Assembly (NCBI GenBank): GCA_944325865.1
Contig: CALVBS010000004.1
Coordinates: 1-64,000 of the forward strand
DNA: 64,000 nt
From: Candidatus Gastranaerophilales bacterium
GTDB lineage: Bacteria; Cyanobacteriota; Vampirovibrionia; Gastranaerophilales; Gastranaerophilaceae
Reading direction: 5' to 3'
Within the stretch, counting starts at the first letter, position 1. Each line of letters begins with the position of its first letter. Made by a program: the position numbers and the translations under genes. Below are positions 52,004 to 62,013 of the stretch, in pieces. The notes under the pieces were generated by a model. That model saw only the letters and a list, made by a program, of their open reading frames with translations. It was not told where the DNA came from and made no database searches.

Positions 52004-52668
52004 TATTTTGCTCCCTGATAATATTCGGAATTCTCATAATTTAGATTATTAATTTTTTCAAGTCTGGATTTAATCGCCGATTGTTGAGGATTTATGCTTA
52101 ATGCTATTTGGTAGTATTGCTTTGCCTTTTTCAAATCACCAAGTTTATCATAAGCTATCGCAAGTCTGCAATTCAAATTATAATTTTTTTCATACCCGTT
52201 TTGATAGGCAATAATATAATGAATAACTGCTTTCTCCAGCTTGTCTCTTTTAAAATAGAATTCGCCGAAATGGTAATTTACATGCGGACTTTTAGGTTCA
52301 ATATTAAAGGCTCTGAAATAGTATTGTTTTGCGTATTTATCTTCTTTTTTCAAATCATGAATACGGGCAATTTGAGTAATTGCATATACATCTTTCGGAT
52401 TTGCTTTTGTTACAAGATAATATCTGCTTAATGCCTTTTCAAAAGCCTCTTTTTTTACCGTTTTTTGCTGGGCTGCCAGAGCTTGATTGAAATATATATT
52501 ACCCTCATAAGTCAGTTCTTTTGTATCAAGGGCGGAAAAATCAAACCTATCTTCATGGTATTCTAAACCGCCCTTTTTAATCTCTGCCATTGAGGCATTA
52601 AAAAAAGAGGTGAATAAAACTATAAAAGCCGTAGATAAAGTAAGAACAAACTTACGATTACAAATCAT
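52003..52668 (-). CDS. Exported tetratricopeptide-repeat protein
   Basis: This 221-residue protein starts at the ATG at 52668 (MICNRKFVLTLSTAFIVLFTSFFNASMA), which gives a good signal peptide. A longer frame to 52770 runs inside the upstream gene and is rejected. The mature part has about four TPR units (ETYLVTKANPKDVYAITQIARI-like and NVNYHFGEFYFKRDKLEKAVIHYIIAYQNG). The ATG overlaps the stop of the preceding gene (ATGATTTGTAA), and its own stop overlaps the next start. This coupling suggests one envelope-associated complex with the GHL10 protein. Confidence 0.83.
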   Translation of the reverse strand: MICNRKFVLTLSTAFIVLFTSFFNASMAEIKKGGLEYHEDRFDFSALDTKELTYEGNIYFNQALAAQQKTVKKEAFEKALSRYYLVTKANPKDVYAITQIARIHDLKKEDKYAKQYYFRAFNIEPKSPHVNYHFGEFYFKRDKLEKAVIHYIIAYQNGYEKNYNLNCRLAIAYDKLGDLKKAKQYYQIALSINPQQSAIKSRLEKINNLNYENSEYYQGAK

Positions 52669-52987
52669 CGAAACCGAAATCTTGGTCAATATCTCGAGTA
52701 AAGTACTTACCGTCATCCCAAGCAGGATCCCAATATCTAAATGCAGCATGAACAGCTTCAGCAGTAGCATTTAAAAACTTATTATCGGAATACTTAACTT
52801 TTTTATTTTGAGCTACAGGAATTCCGTTTGCATAGTGTTTATCAAGCTGAATTAACCTGATAGCTTCAGAAGAATAATTGCTGTTTCTTAAATAATACGG
52901 TTCGGTTAAAGTATTAACATCAACTTCCGCCAGTGCAGGAGCTGCCGCTAAAACCAAAATTCCAAACAATAATAGATTTTTTTTCAT
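52658..52987 (-). CDS. Small secreted protein of unknown function
   Basis: This 109-residue protein has a clear signal peptide (MKKNLLLFGILVLAAAPALA). The mature part is acidic, with NTLTEPYYLRNSNYSSEAIRLIQLDKHY and a FRYWDPAWDDGKYFTRDIDQDFGFDDL ending. I do not recognise it. As the first gene of the operon leading to an exported TPR protein, a GHL10 protein and ComEC, it is probably a periplasmic or surface component. Confidence 0.8.
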   Translation of the reverse strand: MKKNLLLFGILVLAAAPALAEVDVNTLTEPYYLRNSNYSSEAIRLIQLDKHYANGIPVAQNKKVKYSDNKFLNATAEAVHAAFRYWDPAWDDGKYFTRDIDQDFGFDDL

Positions 52988-53073
52988 ATTTCACCTCATT
53001 TAGTAACTATTATATAACTTTTTTATTACAGTTTCAATAATATTATAATTTCTTTACACTTAAATGAAATGGA

Positions 53074-54129
53074 TTATTTGTATGATTTTCTTATAATTTC
53101 TTCTAATTTTTCAAGCAACTCATCTTCGGGAACTTTAGCAATTATTTCGCCCTTTTTAAATATCAAACCTTCATTGATACCGCCAGCGATTCCGAAGTCG
53201 GCATGCTTGGCTTCACCCGGACCGTTCACAGCACAACCCATAGTTGCAATAGTTATAGGATAAGGCAAGTCCTTAAATTTTTCTTCAACTTTTTTAGCCA
53301 GAGAAATCAAGTCTATCTGAGTCCTTCCGCATGTAGGGCAGGAAACAAAATTAACACCGTGTTTTCTTAAACTCATACATTTTAGTATTTCAAATCCCGC
53401 AGTAACTTCTTCCGCCGGATTTTCAGTAAGAGAAACTCTTATTGTATCCCCGATGCCTTCTGCAAGAAGAGTTCCAATACCTGCTGCAGATTTAATTAAA
53501 CCGCCCCTGAGAGTTCCGGCTTCTGTGACACCCAGATGTAAAGGATAAGGAACTTTTTCCGCAATAGAACGATATGCATCAATGGTTGTCATAACGTCCG
53601 AAGATTTAAGTGAAACTTTTATCAAATCAAAATCCAAATCTTCCAATATTTGAATATGTTTCATTGCACTTTTAACCATCTTTTCGGAAAGCGGAATGTT
53701 TTCATCATTAAGCTCTTTTTCAAGAGAACCTGCATTTACACCTATTCTTATAGGAATTTGCTGCTGTTTCGCAAGCTTTACCACGGCCTCAACATTTTCT
53801 CTCTTACCTATATTTCCCGGATTAAGCCGAAGAGCATTAATGCCGTTATTTATACATTGAATTGCAAGTTTATAGTCAAAATGAATATCTGCAACCAGAG
53901 GAACTGTCGTTTTTTTCACGATTGTTTTTATCGCATCTGCCGCATCTTTATTTAATACTGCCAGACGAACAATTTCACATCCCTTTTCTTCCAATTCTTT
54001 TATCTGACGGCATGTAGCTTCAATATTTCTTGTGTCGGTATTACACATAGACTGCACACTGATAGGATTATTTCCGCCAATTTTCACATTGCCTATTGCA
54101 ATTTCTTTTGAAATTCTTCTTTTTATCAT
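53074..54129 (-). CDS. ispG: 4-hydroxy-3-methylbut-2-enyl diphosphate synthase (IspG)
   Basis: This 351-residue iron-sulfur enzyme performs the penultimate step of the methylerythritol phosphate route to isoprenoids. The start (KIGGNNPISVQSMCNTDTRN) and the barrel strands (PLVADIHFDYKLAI, ALRLNPGNIG) are typical. Cluster cysteines lie in VSCPTCGRTQ and TMGCAVNGPGEAKHADFGIAGG. Length matches the short bacterial form without insert. The divergent gene is a metallophosphoesterase. No other isoprenoid gene lies beside it. Confidence 0.96.
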   Translation of the reverse strand: MIKRRISKEIAIGNVKIGGNNPISVQSMCNTDTRNIEATCRQIKELEEKGCEIVRLAVLNKDAADAIKTIVKKTTVPLVADIHFDYKLAIQCINNGINALRLNPGNIGKRENVEAVVKLAKQQQIPIRIGVNAGSLEKELNDENIPLSEKMVKSAMKHIQILEDLDFDLIKVSLKSSDVMTTIDAYRSIAEKVPYPLHLGVTEAGTLRGGLIKSAAGIGTLLAEGIGDTIRVSLTENPAEEVTAGFEILKCMSLRKHGVNFVSCPTCGRTQIDLISLAKKVEEKFKDLPYPITIATMGCAVNGPGEAKHADFGIAGGINEGLIFKKGEIIAKVPEDELLEKLEEIIRKSYK

Positions 54130-54169
54130 ATAATCATGGTATCACAAATAAAAAAGGAGAGCGAAAGTA

Positions 54170-54910
54170 ATGAAAGTTGCGGTTATTTCTGATATTCACG
54201 GGAATTATCAGGCCTTGGAAAGTGTTTTAGCTGATATAGAAAAAGAAAAATGCGAAAAAATTTTATGCCTTGGAGACCTGGCACTTGCAGGCCCGCAGCC
54301 GGATGTCGTATTAAACTATATAATGGATTTAACATTCGGACAATGGGAAATTATTCAGGGGAACACCGATAAAATAATAGGGGAATGTTCTACTGAAATG
54401 TATAAAAAAATGTCGGAAAAGTTCCCGATTATGGCAAACGCTCTTCTTGATGACAGAGACATTCTTACTCCGGAACAGAGATACTATTTAAGAACGCTTC
54501 CGCCAAGAAAAGAACTTATGTTCGGAGGGGTTTCAATTTTAATGGTTCATGGTTCCCCGAGAAGAATGAATGAAGATATTTTACCGGGAATGAAGCTTTC
54601 TGAAGTTCAGGAAATGTGTGAAGGTGAACTTGCCGATTTAATCCTTTGCGGTCACACGCATATTCCATGCGGATATCAGCTGTTGACCAATCAAACAGTT
54701 GTAAATGTCGGAAGCGTCGGACGCCCCATGACGGGAATTCCGAAGGCAAATTATGCGGTGTTTGAATTTGAAGACGGAGAATTTACGGTTAATCACAAAG
54801 AAGTTGATTATGACTATGAAATGGCTGCAATGCTGATGCGAAACAGAGGTTTTGAAGGCTGTGACGAAATTGCGGATCAGTTGATTTGCCCTATATTGCG
54901 GCATTTATAA
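54170..54910 (+). CDS. Metallophosphoesterase (YfcE/calcineurin-like)
   Basis: This 246-residue soluble phosphoesterase has intact metal-binding motifs: VISDIHGNYQAL (D9, H11), LGDLALAGPQP, GNTDKIIG, MVHGSPRRMNE and LCGHTHIPCGY. The family cleaves phosphodiesters or phosphomonoesters of varied substrates, so the target is unknown. AAAGGAGAG precedes the ATG. It is the first gene of a rightward run that continues with a sugar kinase, a DUF4330-like protein, an O-antigen-ligase-like protein and a GH38 enzyme, pointing to envelope glycan metabolism. Confidence 0.92.
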   Translation: MKVAVISDIHGNYQALESVLADIEKEKCEKILCLGDLALAGPQPDVVLNYIMDLTFGQWEIIQGNTDKIIGECSTEMYKKMSEKFPIMANALLDDRDILTPEQRYYLRTLPPRKELMFGGVSILMVHGSPRRMNEDILPGMKLSEVQEMCEGELADLILCGHTHIPCGYQLLTNQTVVNVGSVGRPMTGIPKANYAVFEFEDGEFTVNHKEVDYDYEMAAMLMRNRGFEGCDEIADQLICPILRHL

Positions 54911-54967
54911 GATTTTTGATTTCAAATTTTGTTTGTGTTAACCTGAAAATAATCAGACGAGTTTATT

Positions 54968-55972
54968 ATGGATATAAATAAAGAAAAACTGGTTTCATAT
55001 ATTTCAAAATTAAGACAGCCGAAGGTTCTTGTAATAGGCGATCTGGCAATGGATGAAATGATATACGGGGATGCGGAAAGAATTTCCAGAGAGGCTCCTG
55101 TATTGATATTACAGCATTCATATACAAAACTTATTCTCGGCGGTGCTTCAAACGCAGCTCACAACGTATCAACACTTAACGGGAATCAGGTAAGTGTAAT
55201 AGGAGTTATGGGCGAAGATTATCAGGCCGGGCAGCTTATTGAAACATTTAAAGAAGCCGGTATTGATACGAGATATGTAATTAAAGATAAGACAAGAAAG
55301 ACAACAACAAAAACCAGAATTTCAGGTTCTATATCAACGTCAATAACACAACAGATTGTACGTCTTGACAGACAGACTAACAGCCCTATTTCCGAAAAAA
55401 CAGAAGAAAAAGTTTTAAGAAATATTGAAAAAGCAATACCTCATCATGATGCGGTTATTCTGTCGGATTATCATATAGGAACTCTTACTCCGAGAATAAT
55501 AAATCGTTCAATAGAACTTGCCAATAAGTATAATAAAATTATTGTTGTTGATGCACAGAGAAATTTACAAAATTATAAAAATGTTACTTCAATGACTCCA
55601 AACCTTCCGGATACTCAAAAATCAGTGGGATTTGATATTGTTGACGAAAAAACATTACAAAGAGCCGGCGACAAATTACTATTTGATACAGAGGCAAAAT
55701 TCATTCTTATAACCTGCGGGGCTGACGGAATGTTTGTTGCCGAACCGAATAAAAAATATACAAAAATCCCTGTATTTAATAAATCGGAAGTATTTGACGT
55801 AACAGGTGCCGGCGATACAGTTACGGCCGTCTATACACTGGCACTTGCAGCAGGTGCTGACGCTGTTTATGCAGCACTAATAGGAAATGTTGCGGCAAGT
55901 CTTGTTGTCAGACAATTCGGCTGTGCAACTACCACAGTTGAAGAACTTCTTGCCGCCGTAGAAAAACTCTAA
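54968..55972 (+). CDS. PfkB-family sugar kinase, heptose-7-phosphate kinase (RfaE1/HldE-N) type
   Basis: This 334-residue carbohydrate kinase resembles the kinase half of HldE/RfaE, which makes heptose bisphosphate for LPS core. Landmarks are VLVIGDLAMDEMIYGDAERISREAPVLIL, LGGASNAAHNVSTLNG, KTRKTTTKTRI and VVDAQRNLQNYKN. The ATP site is DVTGAGDTVTAVYTLALAAG. The nucleotidyltransferase half is absent, so this is the single-domain form. Heptose in this lineage is an inference from family alone. It sits second in the envelope operon, 57 bases after the phosphoesterase gene. Confidence 0.85.
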   Translation: MDINKEKLVSYISKLRQPKVLVIGDLAMDEMIYGDAERISREAPVLILQHSYTKLILGGASNAAHNVSTLNGNQVSVIGVMGEDYQAGQLIETFKEAGIDTRYVIKDKTRKTTTKTRISGSISTSITQQIVRLDRQTNSPISEKTEEKVLRNIEKAIPHHDAVILSDYHIGTLTPRIINRSIELANKYNKIIVVDAQRNLQNYKNVTSMTPNLPDTQKSVGFDIVDEKTLQRAGDKLLFDTEAKFILITCGADGMFVAEPNKKYTKIPVFNKSEVFDVTGAGDTVTAVYTLALAAGADAVYAALIGNVAASLVVRQFGCATTTVEELLAAVEKL

Positions 55973-55984
55973 TAAGGAGAATAT

Positions 55985-56551
55985 ATGGAAATTTTAAAAA
56001 AAATAAGAACTGTAGATTTTATTATTGTTGCTGGTATTATAATCGCTTTGATTGTTGGATTTTTTACATTTAAACACTTCCGCCAGACTGCGGACAAACA
56101 AATTGAGGCAACCTCTCAAATTTCTTTTGATGTTTTCATCAGAGGTATAACATATACCGGCAGTGATATGCCTATACATAAAGGTGACAAAACCTTTATC
56201 AGTATCAGAAATGTGCCTTATTCCGATTTGGAAATCACTAATGTTAAAATAAAAAGACGTCAGATGGCACTTTCAGCAATTCCGGCAGCAAATGAAAGAT
56301 TTGCACTTACAATAATTGAGGATCCGTCAATGGAAAATCTTTATGACATTATGATTACACTAACGGATACGGCAAAGATTACAAAAGACGGAGCTGTTGT
56401 CGGCGGTAACAAAATAAAAATAGGATTACCGATTACTCTTGAAGGAAAAGATTATAAGTTTAACGGCACAGTTTCTAATGTACAATTAATGCACTATGAT
56501 GCCGAAAATAAAATGGGAGCAAATATAAACACTACAGATGATATTCAATAA
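55985..56551 (+). CDS. DUF4330-like membrane-anchored protein
   Basis: This 188-residue protein has one N-terminal membrane helix (VDFIIVAGIIIALIVGFFTF, about 10-30) and an extracytoplasmic beta-rich domain. ISFDVFIRGITYTGSDMPIHKGDKTFISIRNVPYSDLEI, with the later LPITLEGKDYKFNGTVSNV, recalls DUF4330, a family of cyanobacteria and relatives. Function is unknown. AAGGAG precedes the ATG. The stop overlaps the start of the next gene by 14 bases, so the two are coupled. Confidence 0.72.
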   Translation: MEILKKIRTVDFIIVAGIIIALIVGFFTFKHFRQTADKQIEATSQISFDVFIRGITYTGSDMPIHKGDKTFISIRNVPYSDLEITNVKIKRRQMALSAIPAANERFALTIIEDPSMENLYDIMITLTDTAKITKDGAVVGGNKIKIGLPITLEGKDYKFNGTVSNVQLMHYDAENKMGANINTTDDIQ

Positions 56552-57875
56552 TATACTTAATTTTACTCAGAACAAGCTGGATTATATTTATAAAAACAGC
56601 TTGTTCCTTCAAAATACGGATAAGTTGATTTTCATTTCAATAATAGGGGTATTATTAGCCTCAACAATATTGTCTTCTGACGGTATCGGGTTTATAGCCC
56701 TAATAACGATATTTTTAACAGTCATAAAAGTGATATTTAAAAAGGGTGAAAAATTTGAACCAAATTTATTTGAACTTTTCATCCTCATATATTTTATGAT
56801 AGTTTTAATAAGCCTTGCCGGCTCAACACTTTTTGCGTTGAGTCTTAAAGGGTTTATGAAAACCGTTACCTACCTGGGATTTTATGTTTCTGTTGTACAT
56901 TATTTGAAAGATAACCGGAATAAAATCCCTTATATTCTTGCAGCAATAGGACTATGTGTAGGGATTGAGGGGATTGCAGGTTTTTTACAGAACTTTGCAC
57001 ATGTAGAGGAAATCTCAACATGGCAGGATGTTACGAATCTTAATCCGGAAGAAGTAATGACAAGAGTTTACGGAACATTGAAACCATATAATCCAAATCT
57101 TCTCGGCGGATACTTTGTTGCAGGAATTCCGTCAATTTTAGGCCTTACAGCACTCCTGCTTTATCTGAAAAAACATATGATGGCAATTATCTGTGGAATT
57201 TTATCATTAATTTCAATAGCCGCACTTTTCATGACCGGATGCAGAGGTTCTTATATCGGATGTATGGTAATCTTTTGCGGAATATTTTTAATCTCGGCAA
57301 AATTCTTGTGGAATAATTACAAAAAGATATATCTTTCAATAGCCGGAGGATTTATAGTACTTATAACAACGGCTCTTCTTGCTATGAATTCATTGAGAGC
57401 AAGAGTTCTCTCAATATTTGCAATGAGACAGGACTCTTCAAATTCATTCAGATTCAATGTTTATCAATCGTCATTCAAAATGTTTCAGGATAACTGGCTT
57501 TTTGGTATCGGTGTCGGAAATAAAAACTTCAGAGAAATTTACGGCTTATATATGAGAACCGGATTTGATGCACTAAGTGCTTACAATATCTTTCTTGAAA
57601 CAGCAGTTGAAAGCGGGATTTTTGCACTTATTGCATTTGTTGTATTTCTGATAATTTTAATTAAAGATTCTGTAAAATACATATTGAATTCCGACGATAT
57701 CAAAAATATTATTTTTATTTCAACAGCATTAATTTCAATATGTGCAGTTATGGTTCACGGACTGGTTGATACTGTATTTTTCAGACCGCAAATACAGTTT
57801 GTATTCTGGACAATGGTTGCAATCGCATCGTCAGTTTTGAAAACAAACTCTGCAATTACTAAAACTTTTGACTAA
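56538..57875 (+). CDS. O-antigen ligase/polymerase-like membrane protein (Wzy/WaaL)
   Basis: This 445-residue protein has about 12 membrane helices. The Wzy_C region carries the usual AALFMTGCRGSYIGCMVIF helix and a large periplasmic loop (about 290-340) with FQDNWLFGIGVGNKNFREIYG, then the last helices. The family joins or polymerises glycans on lipid carriers in the periplasm; the exact reaction is not clear from sequence. The start is translationally coupled to the DUF4330-like gene. It belongs to the envelope operon with the heptose-kinase-like gene. Confidence 0.88.
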   Translation: MIFNNILNFTQNKLDYIYKNSLFLQNTDKLIFISIIGVLLASTILSSDGIGFIALITIFLTVIKVIFKKGEKFEPNLFELFILIYFMIVLISLAGSTLFALSLKGFMKTVTYLGFYVSVVHYLKDNRNKIPYILAAIGLCVGIEGIAGFLQNFAHVEEISTWQDVTNLNPEEVMTRVYGTLKPYNPNLLGGYFVAGIPSILGLTALLLYLKKHMMAIICGILSLISIAALFMTGCRGSYIGCMVIFCGIFLISAKFLWNNYKKIYLSIAGGFIVLITTALLAMNSLRARVLSIFAMRQDSSNSFRFNVYQSSFKMFQDNWLFGIGVGNKNFREIYGLYMRTGFDALSAYNIFLETAVESGIFALIAFVVFLIILIKDSVKYILNSDDIKNIIFISTALISICAVMVHGLVDTVFFRPQIQFVFWTMVAIASSVLKTNSAITKTFD

Positions 57876-57905
57876 TGTTCTAAAAACTTATATAATTAAT
57901 ATGTT

Positions 57906-59831
57906 ATGAAAAAGAGAGTAATTGCATATCTGCACACACATTGGGACAGAGAATGGTATAGAGAATTTGAAATTTTCAGACTAAGGTTATTAAGAGTTTT
58001 TGATAATGTTCTGGAAATGCTTTCCGGCGGGAAAATTCCGTCATTTTATTTTGACGGACAGGTTTCTGCAATGTTGGATTATCTTGAAATAAGACCGGAA
58101 AAAGAAGAATTAATCAGAAAGTTTATTGCTGAAAAAAAGCTTTTTATAGGTCCATGTTACACACTTGTGGACGAATTACTCACCGATAAAACTGTTTTTG
58201 AAAAAAATCTTGAAATTGGTTTAAAGATATCAAAAGATTTTGGCTGTAATGATTTTATAGGATACCTTGCCGATACTTTCGGACACAGCAAAAATATTCC
58301 GTCAATATTTCTAAAATACGGCATAAATAAATGTATGGTTTGGCGGGGCTGCGGAGATATTCCTTCAGAATTTAAATTCAACGGAATTGACACAGTTAAC
58401 CTGATTCGCGGCTACTTTATGGATATATTTTCAGCACCAATGACAATAGAAGATAAAGCAAACTGGCTGAAAGGCAACCTTGATAAAATTGCAGCGAAAT
58501 CCTCAGATATATTGCTTTTACCGATAGGTGCCGATCATCTCGGGGTTGAACCAGATATTGCAGAGCAAATTGATGGTGTTAACCGATTTTTGGAAGATTA
58601 TAATATAGAACTTGGCTCACCTTTTGATTACTTTGAGCTTGTAAAAAATAATTTCAATCAGTTTGAATGGAATGACGAACTCCGTGACAATTCTAAAACA
58701 TTTATTCTGCCCGGAAGTTATTCCGCAAGAACCAAAATTAAACAGTACAACACAGAATGCACATACCAACTTGATTTTGCAAACAAAATTCAAAAACACT
58801 ATGGAGGAAATTACGATTCAGTAATAGAATATGCATACAAACTTCTTTTACAAAATCAGGCACATGACGGTATCTGTGGATGTTCGACAGATGATGTACA
58901 TAAGGAAAACATTATCAGGTACAAAAAAATTCTGCAAATTGCAAATACAGTCATTGAAGAGCTGAGACTAAAATACAACTTTAAAACTCCAATAATGGTT
59001 TCTAAAGAACCCGTTGATGGTTATGAAATCATTGAAAAACACCATGGTTTTGAAAACCAGCTGCTTTATGATACACAACGAATTCCGGTAACGGAAGATT
59101 TTACAGAACTTCTAACCTTAAGAAAAATCCCGAACAAACGTACTGATATAAAACTTACACTACGGGATGGTAAATTATATGCAAATGATATTGAAATAGA
59201 ATTTCTCCGGCGAGAAGATTTAGGTGACACATATAATTTTGCACCCAAAGAAGACGATTACGGTGAAATCGCAAAAATTTTCTATTTGGATGATAAAACA
59301 ATTAAGACAAGCTTTTTTGACGTAGAATTCTACAGAAGTGAAAATCTTATTAATTTTAAAATAAATTGGAATAATACTTTAAAAGATAAGCTATGGCAGG
59401 TACGCTTTAATCTTAAAAATCCTGTCACAGAAACTTTTTCAGAAGATATGAACAGTCTTTTACATCGTACATTCGACCCTGACTACGATATGCGAAAACA
59501 TTTGCCAAAAACTCGCGGGATAGAAACAAAGTCAAACTTTGCACCGATGCAGAGATATGTAGGCTCTCAAGGTTTAGGCATAATAACCAAAGGACTGACC
59601 GAATACGAAGTTTACAAAAATCAATTATCAATAACCATTTTACGCTCTACAGGCATTATCTCAAATCCAAAAAATCCTGCCCGCTCAACGCCTGCAGGAC
59701 CTCCGCTTGCAGTACCTGAGGCTCAGCAAATATGTGAGAATACTGCCGAAATTTCAATCGGATTTTTTAACGAAAATTGTTATCAAAAATATATAGATGA
59801 AGTCTTCCCTAATGTGTGTATTGAAGATTAG
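57906..59831 (+). CDS. GH38 family alpha-mannosidase
   Basis: This 641-residue cytoplasmic glycoside hydrolase of family 38 opens with YLHTHWDREWYREFEIFR, containing the zinc ligands H12 and D14. The catalytic nucleophile is D123 in GYLADTFGHSKNIP. The third zinc-site region HDGICGCSTDDVHKE follows near residue 320. A C-terminal beta-sandwich completes it. GH38 enzymes release alpha-mannose from glycans. No signal peptide is seen, so it acts on imported or internal oligosaccharides. It is shorter than the large eukaryotic forms, close to bacterial ones. It lies 30 bases after the ligase-like gene, without a strong ribosome site. Confidence 0.92.
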   Translation: MKKRVIAYLHTHWDREWYREFEIFRLRLLRVFDNVLEMLSGGKIPSFYFDGQVSAMLDYLEIRPEKEELIRKFIAEKKLFIGPCYTLVDELLTDKTVFEKNLEIGLKISKDFGCNDFIGYLADTFGHSKNIPSIFLKYGINKCMVWRGCGDIPSEFKFNGIDTVNLIRGYFMDIFSAPMTIEDKANWLKGNLDKIAAKSSDILLLPIGADHLGVEPDIAEQIDGVNRFLEDYNIELGSPFDYFELVKNNFNQFEWNDELRDNSKTFILPGSYSARTKIKQYNTECTYQLDFANKIQKHYGGNYDSVIEYAYKLLLQNQAHDGICGCSTDDVHKENIIRYKKILQIANTVIEELRLKYNFKTPIMVSKEPVDGYEIIEKHHGFENQLLYDTQRIPVTEDFTELLTLRKIPNKRTDIKLTLRDGKLYANDIEIEFLRREDLGDTYNFAPKEDDYGEIAKIFYLDDKTIKTSFFDVEFYRSENLINFKINWNNTLKDKLWQVRFNLKNPVTETFSEDMNSLLHRTFDPDYDMRKHLPKTRGIETKSNFAPMQRYVGSQGLGIITKGLTEYEVYKNQLSITILRSTGIISNPKNPARSTPAGPPLAVPEAQQICENTAEISIGFFNENCYQKYIDEVFPNVCIED

Positions 59832-59856
59832 TGTTAAGAAGTGTAAAGAAATACAG

Positions 59857-60038
59857 TCGATATAGCAATTATATACTTGCAAAATACTTTATATAAATGT
59901 AAGCAATATCGATTAAATAAACACGAGACATAAAACATACACTTACTACTACACTACCTACTACACACTAACCTTCTACACACACGAGGAATTACAAAAA
60001 AATTCCAAGGCTCTATCTTCAAGATAGAGTTTTTTTTG
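59857..60038 (+). ncRNA. Candidate structured small RNA with G-free linker
   Basis: Between the mannosidase stop and the terminator at 60011 lies a nested hairpin. The outer arms are TCGATAT (59857-59863) and ATATCGA (59906-59912), and the inner arms TTATATA and TATATAA. A 58-base run without any G (59928-59985) with repeated CTACTACAC follows. There is then an ACACGAGGAATT stretch and a terminator. No coding frame fits. It may be a small RNA or a 3' leader of the mannosidase transcript. No promoter is certain. Confidence 0.3.
60011..60038 (+). terminator. Intrinsic terminator
   Basis: CTCTATC and GATAGAG close a TTCAA loop and are followed by eight T residues. Confidence 0.85.
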
Positions 60039-60080
60039 CGAATAAAATAATAATGATTTATAATCAACCAGAAGGATAAC

Positions 60081-60113
60081 AAAAAGACCTCTCTAAAATG
60101 AGAGGTCTTTTTA
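60081..60113. terminator. Bidirectional intrinsic terminator
   Basis: AAAAAGACCTCTC and GAGAGGTCTTTTT form a 13-bp stem with a 6-nt loop, and the gap gene ends 18 bases further on. The sequence resembles the terminator at 9173-9202. Confidence 0.88.
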
Positions 60114-60130
60114 TTATTAAATTATAAAAA

Positions 60131-61141
<1,011 letters not shown>

Positions 61142-61243
61142 TTACTCCTTCTTATTCTGTAAATCTATAACATGTTTTTTATATCATTAACAAAAAAACT
61201 AATCAATAGGTTTAGGCCCCATGAATTATTAAGAAAAAGTTAA

Positions 61244-61900
61244 TTATCTTAATTTATAAGGATAATCATCCTTAATTTCCCAGCCGTCATACATCAAAAG
61301 AGCTGAACAGACAAGCGGATTAGATTTGCATTCATTTAGGAGTTGAGTTCTTGTACACCCGGTTCTTCCGCAGCCAGGAAAATATGCATCAAAAGGCATT
61401 TCTTTATTTCTGAGTAAACCTGCATTATATCCTTCTTCTGTACAAAGAAGAAAATCAAACATATCAACTCCAAGTGTATTAGGGGCTTTTTGACCGTTGT
61501 AGTCAAAATTTATATCCAAACAATACCCGCTGCTTAGCTTAATCTTAGAACCATCTGCAAACATTATATCAATAGTCGTTCCACCATTATCTATTTCTGT
61601 AGTTTTCTTCAAATATTTTGCAAGATACGTATTATAAAAAGCAAGAACCCCCTCTCGGTTACCCGCGTTACCACCGTTACCGTCATCAATTCTAGGCGAT
61701 TTTGACCAGTAATACGCCGGTCCGTTCTCCAGTTCAGAAAGTTTAACCGCCTGAGACATAGTTGTGTAGAACTTTTTCAGTTTAGCTTCAACTTCCTGTT
61801 TTTTATAATTATGAACAATTTGCGGCAGAGTCATTGCGGCAACAACTCCTATTATACCTAGTGTTATTAAAACTTCCGCAAGAGTGAATGCTTTTTTCAT
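61244..61900 (-). CDS. Type IV prepilin-like protein (module 3)
   Basis: This 218-residue pseudopilin-like protein has the shortest leader: MKKA, then FTLAEVLITLGIIGVVAAMTLP, with Ala at -1. Helix alpha-1 runs on through EAKLKKFYTTMSQAVKLSE. A Gly/Asn-rich loop lies near residue 73, and SSGYCLDINFDYNGQKAPNTLGVDMFDFLLC is the D-x-N-G region. Four or more cysteines follow, and the end is YDGWEIKDDYPYKLR. TGGAGG precedes the ATG. The divergent XRE gene lies across a 113-base gap that contains a 10-bp inverted repeat. It is the closest of the three to module 1 in both leader and tail. Confidence 0.92.
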   Translation of the reverse strand: MKKAFTLAEVLITLGIIGVVAAMTLPQIVHNYKKQEVEAKLKKFYTTMSQAVKLSELENGPAYYWSKSPRIDDGNGGNAGNREGVLAFYNTYLAKYLKKTTEIDNGGTTIDIMFADGSKIKLSSGYCLDINFDYNGQKAPNTLGVDMFDFLLCTEEGYNAGLLRNKEMPFDAYFPGCGRTGCTRTQLLNECKSNPLVCSALLMYDGWEIKDDYPYKLR

Positions 61901-61930
61901 TTGGCCTCCAAAATATAAATAATAATTAAA

Positions 61931-61956
61931 TAATATTATATAACTGTATAATATTA
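61931..61956. promoter_or_regulatory. Inverted repeat between module 3 genes (candidate operator)
   Basis: TAATATTATA and TATAATATTA flank TAACTG, a perfect 10-bp inverted repeat in the gap between the prepilin and XRE genes. The gap is very AT-rich, so the significance needs the comparison with the other modules. Confidence 0.5.
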
Positions 61957-62013
61957 TTATATATTACAATAATAAATTTTACAAGAGTAAGCCTACAATG
62001 CAAAAATTTTATT

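Noticed and set aside
52669-52770. Longer start for the exported TPR protein
   Set aside because: The extension lies within the preceding gene and would bury the signal peptide.
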